This document shows, in pieces, positions 1-8,238 of a DNA stretch of 64,000 nucleotides. The first letter of the stretch is position 1; each line of letters starts with the position of its first letter. Under the pieces are notes generated by a model. That model saw nothing but the letters and a program-made list of their open reading frames with translations, searched no databases and was not told the DNA's origin. The DNA lies in the NCBI GenBank assembly GCA_943912855.1, contig CALTVC010000013.1, positions 50,436 to 114,435 of the forward strand. The letters run 5' to 3'. The translations under genes were made by a program, and so were the position numbers. This DNA is from an uncultured Flavobacterium sp. (GTDB lineage: Bacteria; Bacteroidota; Bacteroidia; Flavobacteriales; Flavobacteriaceae).

Positions 1-845
1 TCAGTTTGTGATGGCAACAGGAATAAATCAGTTAAGCATAATATTTCATTGATTTCATTACTATTACCAAAGAAAACTACCTTATCTGAAATACCGAGCT
101 GTTCCACAAGTTTCTCTGCCGGTTCACGTTCCGGACCATCACCTACCATAAGCAATTTAGCAGGGACTTTCTTTTGGATTTCATTAAATATCTTAACTAC
201 ATCAGGTATACGCTTTACTTCTCTGAAGTTACTAATATGAGTAATAATACGCTGACCATCTCCTGCTAATGCTGAGCGCTTGCAAGGTAGCTCAGAACTT
301 TTATTGTCATTAACTTCAATGAAGTTAGGTATTACATAGATTTCACGTTTAATATCAAACAGCCTGTAGGTATCATCTTTAAGGCTTTGCGAAACGGAAG
401 TTACCACATCACTGTGATTAATACTAAAACTTACAGCAGGTTTATAAAACGGATGGTTTCCTACCAGGGTAATATCAGTACCATGGAGGGTAGTAACCAT
501 AGGAATACGTATACCCTGCTCTTTCAGCATTTTTTTTGCCATATATCCTGCATAAGCGTGAGGAATGGCATAGTGTACGTGCAGTAATTCTATACCGTGT
601 TCCTTTACCATATCTACCAGCTTACTACTCAGTGCAAGTTCATACGGCTGGTAATGAAACAATGGGTATTCAGGAACGTGTACTTCGTGATAATGCAGGT
701 TTGGATTCATAAGTGCAAGCCTAACGGGCTGCCTGTATGTTATAAAGTGTATTTCGTGACCACGACGGGCAAGTTCAAGTCCGAGCTCCGTAGCCACTAC
801 ACCACTACCACCAAAGGTGGGGTAGCATACTATTGCGATTTTCAT
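1..845 (-). CDS. bshA: N-acetyl-alpha-D-glucosaminyl L-malate synthase BshA (C-terminus outside window)
   Basis: GT4-family glycosyltransferase that joins UDP-GlcNAc and L-malate, the first step of bacillithiol synthesis in the cytoplasm. The reverse strand reads from an ATG at 845 as MKIAIVCYPTFGGSGVVATE, with the GGSG nucleotide-sugar loop near residues 12-15, then HVHYAIPHAYAGYMAKK and TTLHGTDITLVGNHPFYKP, all typical of BshA and distinguishing it from other GT4 enzymes. About 281 codons are visible of the usual roughly 375, so the C-terminal part with the E-x7-E region is cut by the window edge. It lies downstream of sucC on the same strand but behind a strong terminator, so it probably has its own promoter in the 170-nt gap. 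The family call is from recognised motifs. Confidence 0.9.
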   Translation of the reverse strand, partial: MKIAIVCYPTFGGSGVVATELGLELARRGHEIHFITYRQPVRLALMNPNLHYHEVHVPEYPLFHYQPYELALSSKLVDMVKEHGIELLHVHYAIPHAYAGYMAKKMLKEQGIRIPMVTTLHGTDITLVGNHPFYKPAVSFSINHSDVVTSVSQSLKDDTYRLFDIKREIYVIPNFIEVNDNKSSELPCKRSALAGDGQRIITHISNFREVKRIPDVVKIFNEIQKKVPAKLLMVGDGPEREPAEKLVEQLGISDKVVFFGNSNEINEILCLTDLFLLPSQT

Positions 846-934
846 AATTAACTGTCAAAATGTACAACGAAGTTAACAAAAAATTCAGCGCGGGTTGTTA
901 TAGGATTACTAATAAATGCAATACAACCTACAAC

Positions 935-965
935 AAAAAAACCGTAATCGTGAGATTACGGTTTT
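935..965 (-). terminator. Rho-independent terminator of sucC
   Basis: A perfect 12-bp stem (938-949 with 954-965) and a 4-nt loop. On the minus strand it is followed by a T run (complement of the A-run ending at 935). It sits 60 nt past the sucC stop and ahead of bshA, so it separates the two transcripts. Confidence 0.85.
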
Positions 966-1025
966 GTATTTATAAAGATTATTTAGACGTTTTTGATTAT
1001 CGAACGTCCAGACTTTTCTTTTTAA

Positions 1026-2219
1026 TTAGCTAAGAGCAGCTTGTACCTGGTCTGCAGCTTCCTGGAACAGGGTTGCAGAAAGGATAGGCATACCAGAGTT
1101 GTCTATAAGCTCTTTTGCAAGCTCAGCGTTAGTACCCTGAAGACGTACAATGATAGGCACTTTAATAGAGTCACCCATGTTTTTGTAAGCATCTACAACA
1201 CCTTGAGCTACACGGTCACAACGAACGATACCACCAAAGATGTTAATAAGGATAGCTTTTACGTTCGGATCTTTAAGGATAATGCGGAACGCAGTTTCTA
1301 CACGTTTAGCATCGGCAGTACCACCTACGTCAAGGAAGTTAGCCGGCTCAAAGCCTGCATATTTAATAAGGTCCATGGTAGCCATTGCAAGACCTGCACC
1401 GTTTACCATACAGCCTACAGTACCATCAAGGTCTACATAGTTAAGACCTGCTTCTTTAGCTTCAACTTCGATTGGATTTTCCTCACGAACATCGCGCATG
1501 TCTTCGTATTTTTTCTGACGGTAAAGAGCGTTGTCATCAAGTACCACTTTAGCATCTACAGCAAGAATTTTGTTGTCAGATGTTTTAAGTACCGGGTTGA
1601 TTTCAAACATAGAAGCATCGCTGTCTGTGTACGCTTTGTAAAGCGCGCCAACGAATACTACCATTTCTTTAAAAGCATTACCGCTAAGACCAAGGTTAAA
1701 AGCGATTCTGCGTGCCTGGAAGCCTTGCAGGCCTACAGCCGGGTCTATTTCTTCTGTAAAGATAGCATCCGGAGTATGTTCGGCAACTTCTTCAATGTCC
1801 ATACCACCTTCGGTAGAGTACATGATCATGTTGCGTCCTTTTGCTCTGTTTAGAAGAACAGACATATAGAATTCTGAAGTTTCACTCTCACCAGGGTAGT
1901 ATACATCTTCAGCTACAAGTACTTTGTGTACCCTTTTTCCGGTTGGAGGAGTCTGAGGAGTAATTAGGTCCATACCTATTATTTGTCCTGCAATCTCTTC
2001 TACCTGCTGAATGTTTTTAGCAAGCTTAACGCCTCCACCTTTTCCGCGGCCACCCGCGTGGATTTGAGCTTTGATTACATGCCAGCCGGTACCGGTCTGT
2101 GCTGTAAGCTCTTTAGCAGCTGCTACGGCTTCGGCAGGGTTGTTAGCAACAATACCGCGTTGCACACGTACACCGTGACTTGCCAGTATTTCTTTTCCCT
2201 GATATTCGTGTAAATTCAT
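1026..2219 (-). CDS. sucC: Succinyl-CoA synthetase (ADP-forming) beta subunit
   Basis: Beta subunit of the TCA-cycle enzyme that converts succinyl-CoA to succinate with formation of ATP or GTP; it works as a heterotetramer with SucD. The 397-residue length is standard. It opens with MNLHEYQGKEIL, has the ATP-grasp loop AGGRGKGGGVKLA near residues 53-65, the metal-binding FEINP segment near residue 200, and the C-terminal CoA-ligase region with GCMVNGAGLAMATMD and NIFGGIVRCD. No sucD is next to it, unlike the sucCD operon of E. coli; separated sucC and sucD genes are common in Bacteroidota. A -7 box lies about 30 nt upstream of the ATG and a strong hairpin ends the transcript, so it looks monocistronic. 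Confidence 0.97.
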   Translation of the reverse strand: MNLHEYQGKEILASHGVRVQRGIVANNPAEAVAAAKELTAQTGTGWHVIKAQIHAGGRGKGGGVKLAKNIQQVEEIAGQIIGMDLITPQTPPTGKRVHKVLVAEDVYYPGESETSEFYMSVLLNRAKGRNMIMYSTEGGMDIEEVAEHTPDAIFTEEIDPAVGLQGFQARRIAFNLGLSGNAFKEMVVFVGALYKAYTDSDASMFEINPVLKTSDNKILAVDAKVVLDDNALYRQKKYEDMRDVREENPIEVEAKEAGLNYVDLDGTVGCMVNGAGLAMATMDLIKYAGFEPANFLDVGGTADAKRVETAFRIILKDPNVKAILINIFGGIVRCDRVAQGVVDAYKNMGDSIKVPIIVRLQGTNAELAKELIDNSGMPILSATLFQEAADQVQAALS

Positions 2220-2250
2220 GATATATGCGTTTATCGTATTAAAAGTGGAA

Positions 2251-2258
2251 CAAAAATA
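2251..2258 (-). promoter_or_regulatory. Candidate -7 box for sucC
   Basis: The minus strand reads TATTTTTG, which fits the Bacteroidota -7 consensus TAnnTTTG, 32 nt before the sucC ATG. No clear TTG is present at the expected -33 distance, so confidence is moderate. Confidence 0.5.
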
Positions 2259-2396
2259 GTAAATAACATCTAACCGTAGAACATATTTTAAACTTTTTCC
2301 TGCTAAAAAGGTATAGCAGTTTATTTTTTTACGAAATGGTTACGCAACCGTAATAGAGATTATGCATCTCTTAAAAAAACTTAATTAATAATTGCT

Positions 2397-2810
2397 ATGA
2401 AAAATTTTTTGGCCCTTGGGGTTGCTTTAATGTTTACACTTACTTCATGTAACGATGATGATACTACCACTACTCCTCCACCCGCGGGAACTTATTCATT
2501 AGTACGTGTACAGGGAGGCCTTTTAGGAGGCAACTGGCAACTTTCCAGAGATAAAGTAATATGGAACATTAATACTGCTCAGGATAGTGTAACCATAACC
2601 AATAATGCCCCACAAAACGGTACGCCATCAGGACTAGCTAGTGGTAAGTATGCTTATAAAGTAGAGAATACTGCCGGAACTAATGGCGCTTGCGACGTAT
2701 CATTATCTGTAAACAACGACTATTTCGGGTGCTACACAAAAACAAATGACACTATTAAGGTAAACGATTTACATGCAGATGGTTTCCTATATACGTTTGT
2801 AAAAAATTAA
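2397..2810 (+). CDS. Small secreted lipoprotein, function unknown
   Basis: A 137-residue protein with a lipoprotein signal: hydrophobic stretch at residues 4-16, then the lipobox LTSC with Cys18. The residues after the cysteine are Asn and three Asp, followed by a T/P-rich linker. An acidic run right after the lipidated cysteine is the signal that sends Bacteroidota lipoproteins to the cell surface, so surface exposure is likely (inference). The rest (residues 35-137) looks like a small beta-rich domain with a Trp-Gln-Leu-Ser segment, two cysteines about 20 residues apart, and a C-terminal FLYTFVKN. I do not recognise a named family. It has its own terminator and stands alone between sucC and the beta-barrel genes. 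Confidence 0.7.
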   Translation: MKNFLALGVALMFTLTSCNDDDTTTTPPPAGTYSLVRVQGGLLGGNWQLSRDKVIWNINTAQDSVTITNNAPQNGTPSGLASGKYAYKVENTAGTNGACDVSLSVNNDYFGCYTKTNDTIKVNDLHADGFLYTFVKN

Positions 2811-2834
2811 TACAATAGACAACTTGTTATTACC

Positions 2835-2864
2835 AATTGCCCCGCTTTCACGGGGCAATTTCTA
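2835..2864 (+). terminator. Terminator of the lipoprotein gene
   Basis: A perfect 10-bp stem (2835-2844 with 2851-2860), six-nt loop, GC-rich core CCCCG/CGGGG, followed by a short T-rich stretch. It starts 24 nt after the stop codon. Confidence 0.8.
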
Positions 2865-2931
2865 TTTTACTGTATTTAATAAGGTTACGTTAATTTGTTA
2901 TCCTTTTGGTTAAAAGTGTGGTAATTCGGTA

Positions 2932-2960
2932 TTTGTTAACAGTCCTTTTCTTTACTTTTG
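2932..2960 (+). promoter_or_regulatory. Bacteroidota-type promoter for the beta-barrel pair
   Basis: TTTG at 2932-2935, 17 nt, then TACTTTTG at 2953-2960. This matches the flavobacterial consensus TTG-N17-23-TAnnTTTG, and transcription would start about 20 nt before the ATG at 2989. Confidence 0.8.
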
Positions 2961-2988
2961 CTCCATACTAATAGCACAAATACAGTAC

Positions 2989-3516
2989 ATGAAGAAACTA
3001 TTACTAACAGCAGCCGCACTTACCTGTGGCTTTATGATGCACGCCCAGTTTGGTATTAAGGGTGGTTTTAACTTCGCCAATTTCAGGGGCGATGGCGCAG
3101 ATGGATTTAACGTTCTTACCAGCTACCACATAGGTGCTACTTACGAAAGTCGCATAGCGCGTTCTAAGCATTTCTCTATTCAGCCTGAGCTTATATACTC
3201 AAGGCAGGGAGCAAAATTTGATGACAAAAAAATAGAACTAGGCTACTTTAACGTACCTGTTTTATTAAAAATATATCCTACAAGTGGTTTTAATATCCAC
3301 TTAGGCCCACAGTTCGGGATGCTGATAAACGAGAGCAAGAACTTTAAAGCATACGACAGCCAAACATTTGACTTTGGTCTTGCTGCCGGTGTTGAAATTT
3401 TTGCAACAGACAACATATTCCTGCAGGCACGTTACATTAGTGGTACTAAAAACGTATCTGACCACGTTGAAATTAAAAACTCATTGGTACAGGCTTCTGT
3501 AGGCTTTAGATTTTAA
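2989..3516 (+). CDS. Outer-membrane beta-barrel protein (PorT-like family)
   Basis: A 175-residue protein with a Sec signal peptide (residues 1-19, ending MMHAQ) followed at once by FGIKGGFNFANF, the typical start of the Bacteroidota outer-membrane beta-barrel family (PF13568). Alternating hydrophobic strands run to a C-terminal Phe (ASVGFRF), as needed for insertion by the BAM machinery. The length fits an eight-stranded barrel. It is probably co-transcribed with its paralogue 23 nt downstream. A specific function cannot be told from sequence: members include structural proteins, assembly factors and adhesion proteins. Confidence 0.85.
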   Translation: MKKLLLTAAALTCGFMMHAQFGIKGGFNFANFRGDGADGFNVLTSYHIGATYESRIARSKHFSIQPELIYSRQGAKFDDKKIELGYFNVPVLLKIYPTSGFNIHLGPQFGMLINESKNFKAYDSQTFDFGLAAGVEIFATDNIFLQARYISGTKNVSDHVEIKNSLVQASVGFRF

Positions 3517-3539
3517 AAAATAACCTAATTATACTAACT

Positions 3540-4076
3540 ATGAAAAGAATCTTAATTGCAGCAATGATGATGCTGGGTGCTTATACAGCACAGGCTCAGG
3601 GAGTAGATTTCGGTATTAAAGGTGGCGCTAACTTTGCCAACTTTAGCAATGCTGATTTCGACACCAAATCAATTACTAGCTGGCATGCAGGTGCTGTGCT
3701 GGAGTTAAACCTTGTTCCTTCATTTTCGGTACAGGCAGAGGCGCTTTACTCTTCGGTAGGTGCTAAAGTAAAAGATGCCGGAGATATTAACCTTGACTAC
3801 ATCAGTGTACCTGTACTTGCTAAGTTCTATGTACTACCTGAAAAAGTAAGTCTTGTAGCCGGTCCTCAGTTCTCTTTTCTTGCCAAAGACGCTAAAGACT
3901 TCAAAGCTAAGAGCACAGACATAGGTCTTGCCGGTGGTGTAGAAGCAAAAATCATAGCGGGCTTTTTTGCACAGGCGCGTTACGTAATCGGTCTTACAGA
4001 AGTAAGCGATGAAGAGGTTTCAACAAACTTTAAAAATGGTGTATTCCAGGTTTCTCTAGGATACAACTTCTTCTAA
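3540..4076 (+). CDS. Outer-membrane beta-barrel protein, tandem paralogue
   Basis: A 178-residue protein with a signal peptide ending at AQAQG and a mature start FGIKGGANFANF nearly identical to that of the preceding gene. The two genes share the same strand layout, including a VPVL(L/A)K segment, GPQF, and a xxQARY motif, and this copy ends in LGYNFF. The two therefore arose by tandem duplication and now differ clearly in sequence. It ends the two-gene operon in front of a strong terminator. It has a signal peptide, barrel and C-terminal aromatic residue; its function is unknown. Confidence 0.85.
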   Translation: MKRILIAAMMMLGAYTAQAQGVDFGIKGGANFANFSNADFDTKSITSWHAGAVLELNLVPSFSVQAEALYSSVGAKVKDAGDINLDYISVPVLAKFYVLPEKVSLVAGPQFSFLAKDAKDFKAKSTDIGLAGGVEAKIIAGFFAQARYVIGLTEVSDEEVSTNFKNGVFQVSLGYNFF

Positions 4077-4097
4077 GAAATTTAAAAATCAGAGCAT

Positions 4098-4140
4098 AAA
4101 AACCGGTTAGGCACACTGCTTAACCGGTTTTTTCTTTTTT
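4098..4140 (+). terminator. Terminator of the beta-barrel operon
   Basis: A 12-bp stem (4098-4109 with 4121-4132) with AACCGGTT-type core, 11-nt loop, then a long T-rich run to 4142. Confidence 0.85.
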
Positions 4141-4229
4141 TTAACTGTTAATTTTTTCACGTTCTACACTAGCAGAAGTTTCCTGTTAATTAACTTTATC
4201 CAATATAAAACATACACATAATTAACCAA

Positions 4230-4646
4230 ATGAAAATTATTATTATAAACGGCCCTAACCTAAACCTTTTAGGCAAAAGAGAACCCGAAGTATACGGACA
4301 TCTGACCTTTGAAGAGTACTTCGCCTTGATTCAGGAAAAATACCCGCAAGCCGAACTGGAATATTACCAGAGTAACATTGAAGGCGAGCTGATTACAAAA
4401 ATTCAGGAAACAGGCTTTAGCTATGAGGGTATTATCCTGAATGCAGGTGCGTATACACATACCTCTATAGGCATCGGCGATGCCATTAAAGCCGTAACGA
4501 CCCCGGTTATAGAAGTGCATATAAGCAATACTTTCTCAAGGGAAACATTCCGTCATCAGTCGTACATATCGCCGGTATCATCGGGTATTGTTATTGGTTT
4601 CGGGCTTAAGAGCTACGAACTCGCTTTGTTATCGTTTTTAACCTAA
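4230..4646 (+). CDS. aroQ: 3-dehydroquinate dehydratase, type II
   Basis: Catalyses the third step of the shikimate pathway, 3-dehydroquinate to 3-dehydroshikimate, in the cytoplasm as a dodecamer. The 138-residue size is that of the type II enzyme. Motifs are complete: INGPNLNLLGKREPEVYG with the catalytic Arg17 and Tyr22, QSNIEGELI, LNAGAYTHTS at 70-79, and EVHISN with His97 followed by RETFRHQSY. The stop lies only 10 nt before the next ATG, so it is probably read together with the DUF5686 gene, although the two products have no obvious link. Confidence 0.97.
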   Translation: MKIIIINGPNLNLLGKREPEVYGHLTFEEYFALIQEKYPQAELEYYQSNIEGELITKIQETGFSYEGIILNAGAYTHTSIGIGDAIKAVTTPVIEVHISNTFSRETFRHQSYISPVSSGIVIGFGLKSYELALLSFLT

Positions 4647-4656
4647 TCATTATTAT

Positions 4657-7128
4657 ATGAAACAATTAGCTGTTGTATTACTTCTACTCTTTTCTGTAAG
4701 CGTTTTTGCGCAGGTAAAAGGTACTGTTAAAGACAAATCAGGTACTCCGGTGCCCTTTGTATCTATAGCGGTAAAAGGTACATACAACGGCACATCTGCT
4801 AACGAAAACGGACAGTATATACTTGCCCTTAGCAAGAAAGGAAAATATACTTTTGTGTTTAGGAGTATTGGTTTTAAAACCAAGGAAGTAGCTGTAAACG
4901 TGAATACTCTACCCTATTTGCTTGATGTAGTACTTGAAGCAGAAAACTTCCAGCTAGAAGAGGTAGTTATAGGTAAAATGAACACTAATGCCGACAGCAT
5001 TATAAACCTTGCCATACGTAACCGAAAAAGTAACAGGGCTAAAACAGCAAAGTTTGAAGCTGACTTTTATTCACGTGGTACAGTAAGGTTACAAAACGTA
5101 CCCAAGAAAATCTTTTGGCAGGAAATAGGCGATCTTGGCGCTTCTGTAGATACCAGCGGAAATGGCATCATTTACCTGAGCGAGACCGTAAGCAAGCTAA
5201 AACAGGACGGTAAAAAATCTTATGAGCAGGTTTTAGCCAGCCGTGTTAGCGGTGAAGACAATGGCTTTAGTTACAATAATGCCGATGTGGCCTGGTATAA
5301 CTTCTATGACAACTTTCTGCCGTTTGAAGTCAGCGTGGTTTCTCCTCTTGCAGACAACGCCCGTAACTACTACCGCTATGTAGCTGAAAGTACATTTAGT
5401 GCTGAAAACGGACAGAAAGTTTACAAGATTAAAGTACAGCCAAAATATCCTGCCACTGCTACCGCCGAAGGATACATCTATCTGATTGATAAAACAGGCG
5501 AAATATACGCTACCGACCTGAGCATAAAGGGAAGCACCATTAAACAGCCGTTACTTAATGTGCTGGATATTCGACAGAATTTCGGATACAACACCGAAGA
5601 AAAATTATGGAGTAAAAACACCCAGGTAGTATCGTTTGACTTGAGCCTTGCTGGCATACACGCCGTGGGTACCTATAGTTTTGTGTACAGCAATTACAAC
5701 TTTAAACCCGATTTTACCGATACGACATTCGGCCCGGAAATTCAGTTTTTTGAACCCGAAAGCAATAAAAAAACAGTATCTTACTGGAACAGCGTACGCC
5801 CTATTCCGCTTAACCCTGATGAGCGTAATGACTATATTCGTAAAACGAAACTAGAAGCCATACGAAACACCCCCGCATATAAAGACAGCATAGACCAGCA
5901 ACGCAACAAGTTTAAATGGACTTCAATTCCCGTTGGATATACATACCATAATTCAAATGAAAACTGGAAAATAAGCTATACCGGAATTATTCGCAGGCTG
6001 GCGTTTAACACGGTTCAGGCATACTGGCTGGGCCCCGGATTCCAGTTTACAAAATACAGGGATGATAACACTTACACAACTGTTGGCACTGATTTAAACT
6101 ACGGCTTTGCCGAGCAACGCTTTAGAGCTACAGGTTTTGTAGAAAATAAATTCAATAATTTTTCTAAGCGCACATTACGTCTTAGTGGTGGTAGCAGCAT
6201 AGAACAGTATAACCCAGAAAACCCTATAAACAAGATAGTAAACAGTATAAGTACCTTGTTTTTCAGGGATAATTACATGAAGCTGTACGATAATGCCTTT
6301 GCGCGTCTTTCGTATGAAGAAGAGGTTACAAACGGCATACGTCTTTACGGAAGTGCCGAATATACCCGTAGGCATGCATTGGGTAATAATACCAATTTCA
6401 GTACCCTGAAAAATGCCTATCATCCATACACCTCTAACAACCCGTTATTACCTTGGGATTTTGATACCCCTGCTTTTGAAAAGCACAATATGCTAAAGGC
6501 ATCGGTTACGGCAAGGGTAAACTTTGGGCAGATGTACCGCACACGCCCGGATGGCAGGGAGTATGAGCCCAGCCCTGATTATCCACAGTTATGGGTAAAG
6601 TATGAAAAAGGTTTTGCCAGCAGCATTAAAGATTATGAATTTAACCACGTATCAATTCGTGCTTTACACGACCTTACCTTGCGTCATGTGGGCGAACTGG
6701 GTATGTCGGCACGAGCGGGAATGTTTTTTAATAGTGGTAATGTGGCTTTTCCCGACTGGAAGCACTTTAACGGTAACCAGACCCACGTAGGTAAAAGCGA
6801 GCGCTACCTCAATGTATTTAGCCTGCTACCCTACTATGACCACAGTACCAACGATAAGTATTTTGAAGGGCATTTTGAACACCACTTTAAAGGCTACCTT
6901 ACCGATGCCGTGCCACTGTTTAATAAACTACAATACTATCTGGTGGCAGGCTACCACGTACTCTCTACCCCTGAGCGCAACCCTTATATGGAATTTACAG
7001 TGGGTTTAGACAACATAGGAATAGGTAAATTCAGGATGCTGCGCTTTGATTATGTGCGTTCGTACGAAGGCGGTTTCCGTGGTGATGGCGTAATCTTTGG
7101 GCTAACGTTTATAGACTTCCTTGAGTAA
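4657..7128 (+). CDS. DUF5686 / carboxypeptidase-regulatory-like outer-membrane protein
   Basis: An 823-residue envelope protein. It has a signal peptide (residues 1-18, FSVSVFAQ), then a carboxypeptidase-D regulatory-like beta-sandwich at about 19-95 (VKGTVKDKSGTPVPFVSIAVKG, SIGFKTKEV), followed by the long DUF5686 region to the end. The C-terminal half is made of alternating strands typical of a large outer-membrane barrel, much like a TonB-dependent receptor without a plug. The family is widespread in Flavobacteriaceae, and no biochemical role is established to my knowledge. A role in uptake or surface assembly is inference. It follows aroQ by 10 nt. Confidence 0.85.
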   Translation: MKQLAVVLLLLFSVSVFAQVKGTVKDKSGTPVPFVSIAVKGTYNGTSANENGQYILALSKKGKYTFVFRSIGFKTKEVAVNVNTLPYLLDVVLEAENFQLEEVVIGKMNTNADSIINLAIRNRKSNRAKTAKFEADFYSRGTVRLQNVPKKIFWQEIGDLGASVDTSGNGIIYLSETVSKLKQDGKKSYEQVLASRVSGEDNGFSYNNADVAWYNFYDNFLPFEVSVVSPLADNARNYYRYVAESTFSAENGQKVYKIKVQPKYPATATAEGYIYLIDKTGEIYATDLSIKGSTIKQPLLNVLDIRQNFGYNTEEKLWSKNTQVVSFDLSLAGIHAVGTYSFVYSNYNFKPDFTDTTFGPEIQFFEPESNKKTVSYWNSVRPIPLNPDERNDYIRKTKLEAIRNTPAYKDSIDQQRNKFKWTSIPVGYTYHNSNENWKISYTGIIRRLAFNTVQAYWLGPGFQFTKYRDDNTYTTVGTDLNYGFAEQRFRATGFVENKFNNFSKRTLRLSGGSSIEQYNPENPINKIVNSISTLFFRDNYMKLYDNAFARLSYEEEVTNGIRLYGSAEYTRRHALGNNTNFSTLKNAYHPYTSNNPLLPWDFDTPAFEKHNMLKASVTARVNFGQMYRTRPDGREYEPSPDYPQLWVKYEKGFASSIKDYEFNHVSIRALHDLTLRHVGELGMSARAGMFFNSGNVAFPDWKHFNGNQTHVGKSERYLNVFSLLPYYDHSTNDKYFEGHFEHHFKGYLTDAVPLFNKLQYYLVAGYHVLSTPERNPYMEFTVGLDNIGIGKFRMLRFDYVRSYEGGFRGDGVIFGLTFIDFLE

Positions 7129-7209
7129 TGAAGGCCAAATTAAACACAAATAAGTTTTTGTTATGTAAGGTTCTTTTGTATCATTGTCATTGCATTTAAA
7201 CCCCCATAA

Positions 7210-7773
7210 ATGGAACTTGATGATATTATAGACGCTATATACACGATGCCGGAAACTTCTAAAACGTTGCTCAAAGCAAATCTCACAGAGGTAAGTTTCC
7301 CAAAAGGTCATTTGTTAATTAGTGCCAATAAAATAGAAAACACCATTTACCTTATTAAGAAAGGTATCGTTCGGGCTTACTCAGATACAGAAAACTCTCA
7401 GATTACATTTTGGTTTGGCAAAGAAGGAGATACCGTAATTTCTATGAAAAGTTATGTAGCCAATCAAAAAAGCTATGATAACATAGAGTTACTTGAAGAC
7501 TGCAAATTGTACGCCATAGACAAATCAGTTATCGAAAAGCTTTACAATACAGACATACACATAGCCAACTGGGGCAGGAAATTTGCCGAAAAAGAACTTC
7601 TTAGTGTTGAAGAGCGTTTCATATCCAGGCAGTTTAAAACTGCAACAGAACGTTATGCAGAACTAATGCAAAATACGCCATACCTACTACAGCGTGTATC
7701 TTTAGGACACATTGCTTCATATCTTGGTATTATACCTGCTAGCCTGAGCCGTATACGCGCTGAAATAAAATAG
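7210..7773 (+). CDS. Crp/Fnr-family transcription regulator
   Basis: A 187-residue protein with the cyclic-nucleotide-binding fold at about 15-125 (FPKGHLLISANKIENTIYLIKKGIVRAY) and a C-terminal winged helix ending in LGHIASYLGIIPASLSRIRAEI, the recognition helix. This short form, with no residues after the helix-turn-helix, is the common flavobacterial Crp-like regulator. The cAMP-binding phosphate cassette (GE-x-RS-A) is not conserved, so the ligand is unlikely to be cAMP. The Gdx transporter gene follows 71 nt later in the same direction and could be a target or simply a neighbour. Confidence 0.88.
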   Translation: MELDDIIDAIYTMPETSKTLLKANLTEVSFPKGHLLISANKIENTIYLIKKGIVRAYSDTENSQITFWFGKEGDTVISMKSYVANQKSYDNIELLEDCKLYAIDKSVIEKLYNTDIHIANWGRKFAEKELLSVEERFISRQFKTATERYAELMQNTPYLLQRVSLGHIASYLGIIPASLSRIRAEIK

Positions 7774-7785
7774 CTTTTTTATCAT

Positions 7786-7822
7786 TTGCAAAATTTCTTC
7801 TTAAAAGCAAAAGGTAGCTTTG
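7786..7822 (+). promoter_or_regulatory. Candidate promoter for the Gdx gene
   Basis: TTG at 7786-7788 and a good -7 box TAGCTTTG at 7815-7822, 22 nt before the ATG. The spacing of 26 nt is slightly longer than the usual 17-23. Confidence 0.5.
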
Positions 7823-7844
7823 CATCAACAAAAGAAATTTTATA

Positions 7845-8174
7845 ATGAACTGGATACTGTTAGTTTTAGGAGGATTATTTGAAGTAGGATTTACTTTTTG
7901 CTTAGGCAAAGCAAAAGAAGTTGAGGGTAACATTGCCTATGTTTGGTACAGCTTGTTTGTTGTTTGCCTTATAGCAAGTATGGGCTTACTACTAAAAGCT
8001 ACACAAACGCTTCCACTTGGTACAGCTTATGCAGTATGGACAGGTATAGGAGCTGTAGGTACTGTACTCGTAGGTATTTTTGTTTTTAAGGAGCCGGCTA
8101 CATTCTGGAGGCTATTTTTCATTTTTACGCTAATCGCTTCAATAATAGGACTGAAAGCAGTATCATCGCACTAA
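7845..8174 (+). CDS. gdx: Small multidrug resistance family transporter, guanidinium exporter (Gdx/SugE) type
   Basis: A 109-residue inner-membrane protein with four predicted helices, working as an antiparallel dimer. The essential Glu13 sits in GGLFEVGF, and the third-helix signature LPLGTAYAVWTGIGAVG identifies the Gdx/SugE branch that exports guanidinium in exchange for protons, as opposed to the EmrE/Qac drug pumps, which have a different residue pattern there. The C-terminus IIGLKA is also typical. It follows a Crp-like regulator. No guanidine riboswitch was recognised in the 71-nt gap. Assignment to substrate follows the subfamily signature; the family assignment is firm. Confidence 0.88.
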   Translation: MNWILLVLGGLFEVGFTFCLGKAKEVEGNIAYVWYSLFVVCLIASMGLLLKATQTLPLGTAYAVWTGIGAVGTVLVGIFVFKEPATFWRLFFIFTLIASIIGLKAVSSH

Positions 8175-8238
8175 AAGAAGAATTAGGGTTTTTATTTGAA
8201 ATGCGAAAATCATATCTTGCCGACTATTATTTTTTTCA

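Noticed and set aside
1041..1853. 270-codon frame opposite to sucC
   Set aside because: It is the mirror of the sucC gene, whose conserved motifs explain the DNA; the frame has no family features and is rich in Cys, Tyr and Val as expected for an antisense reading.
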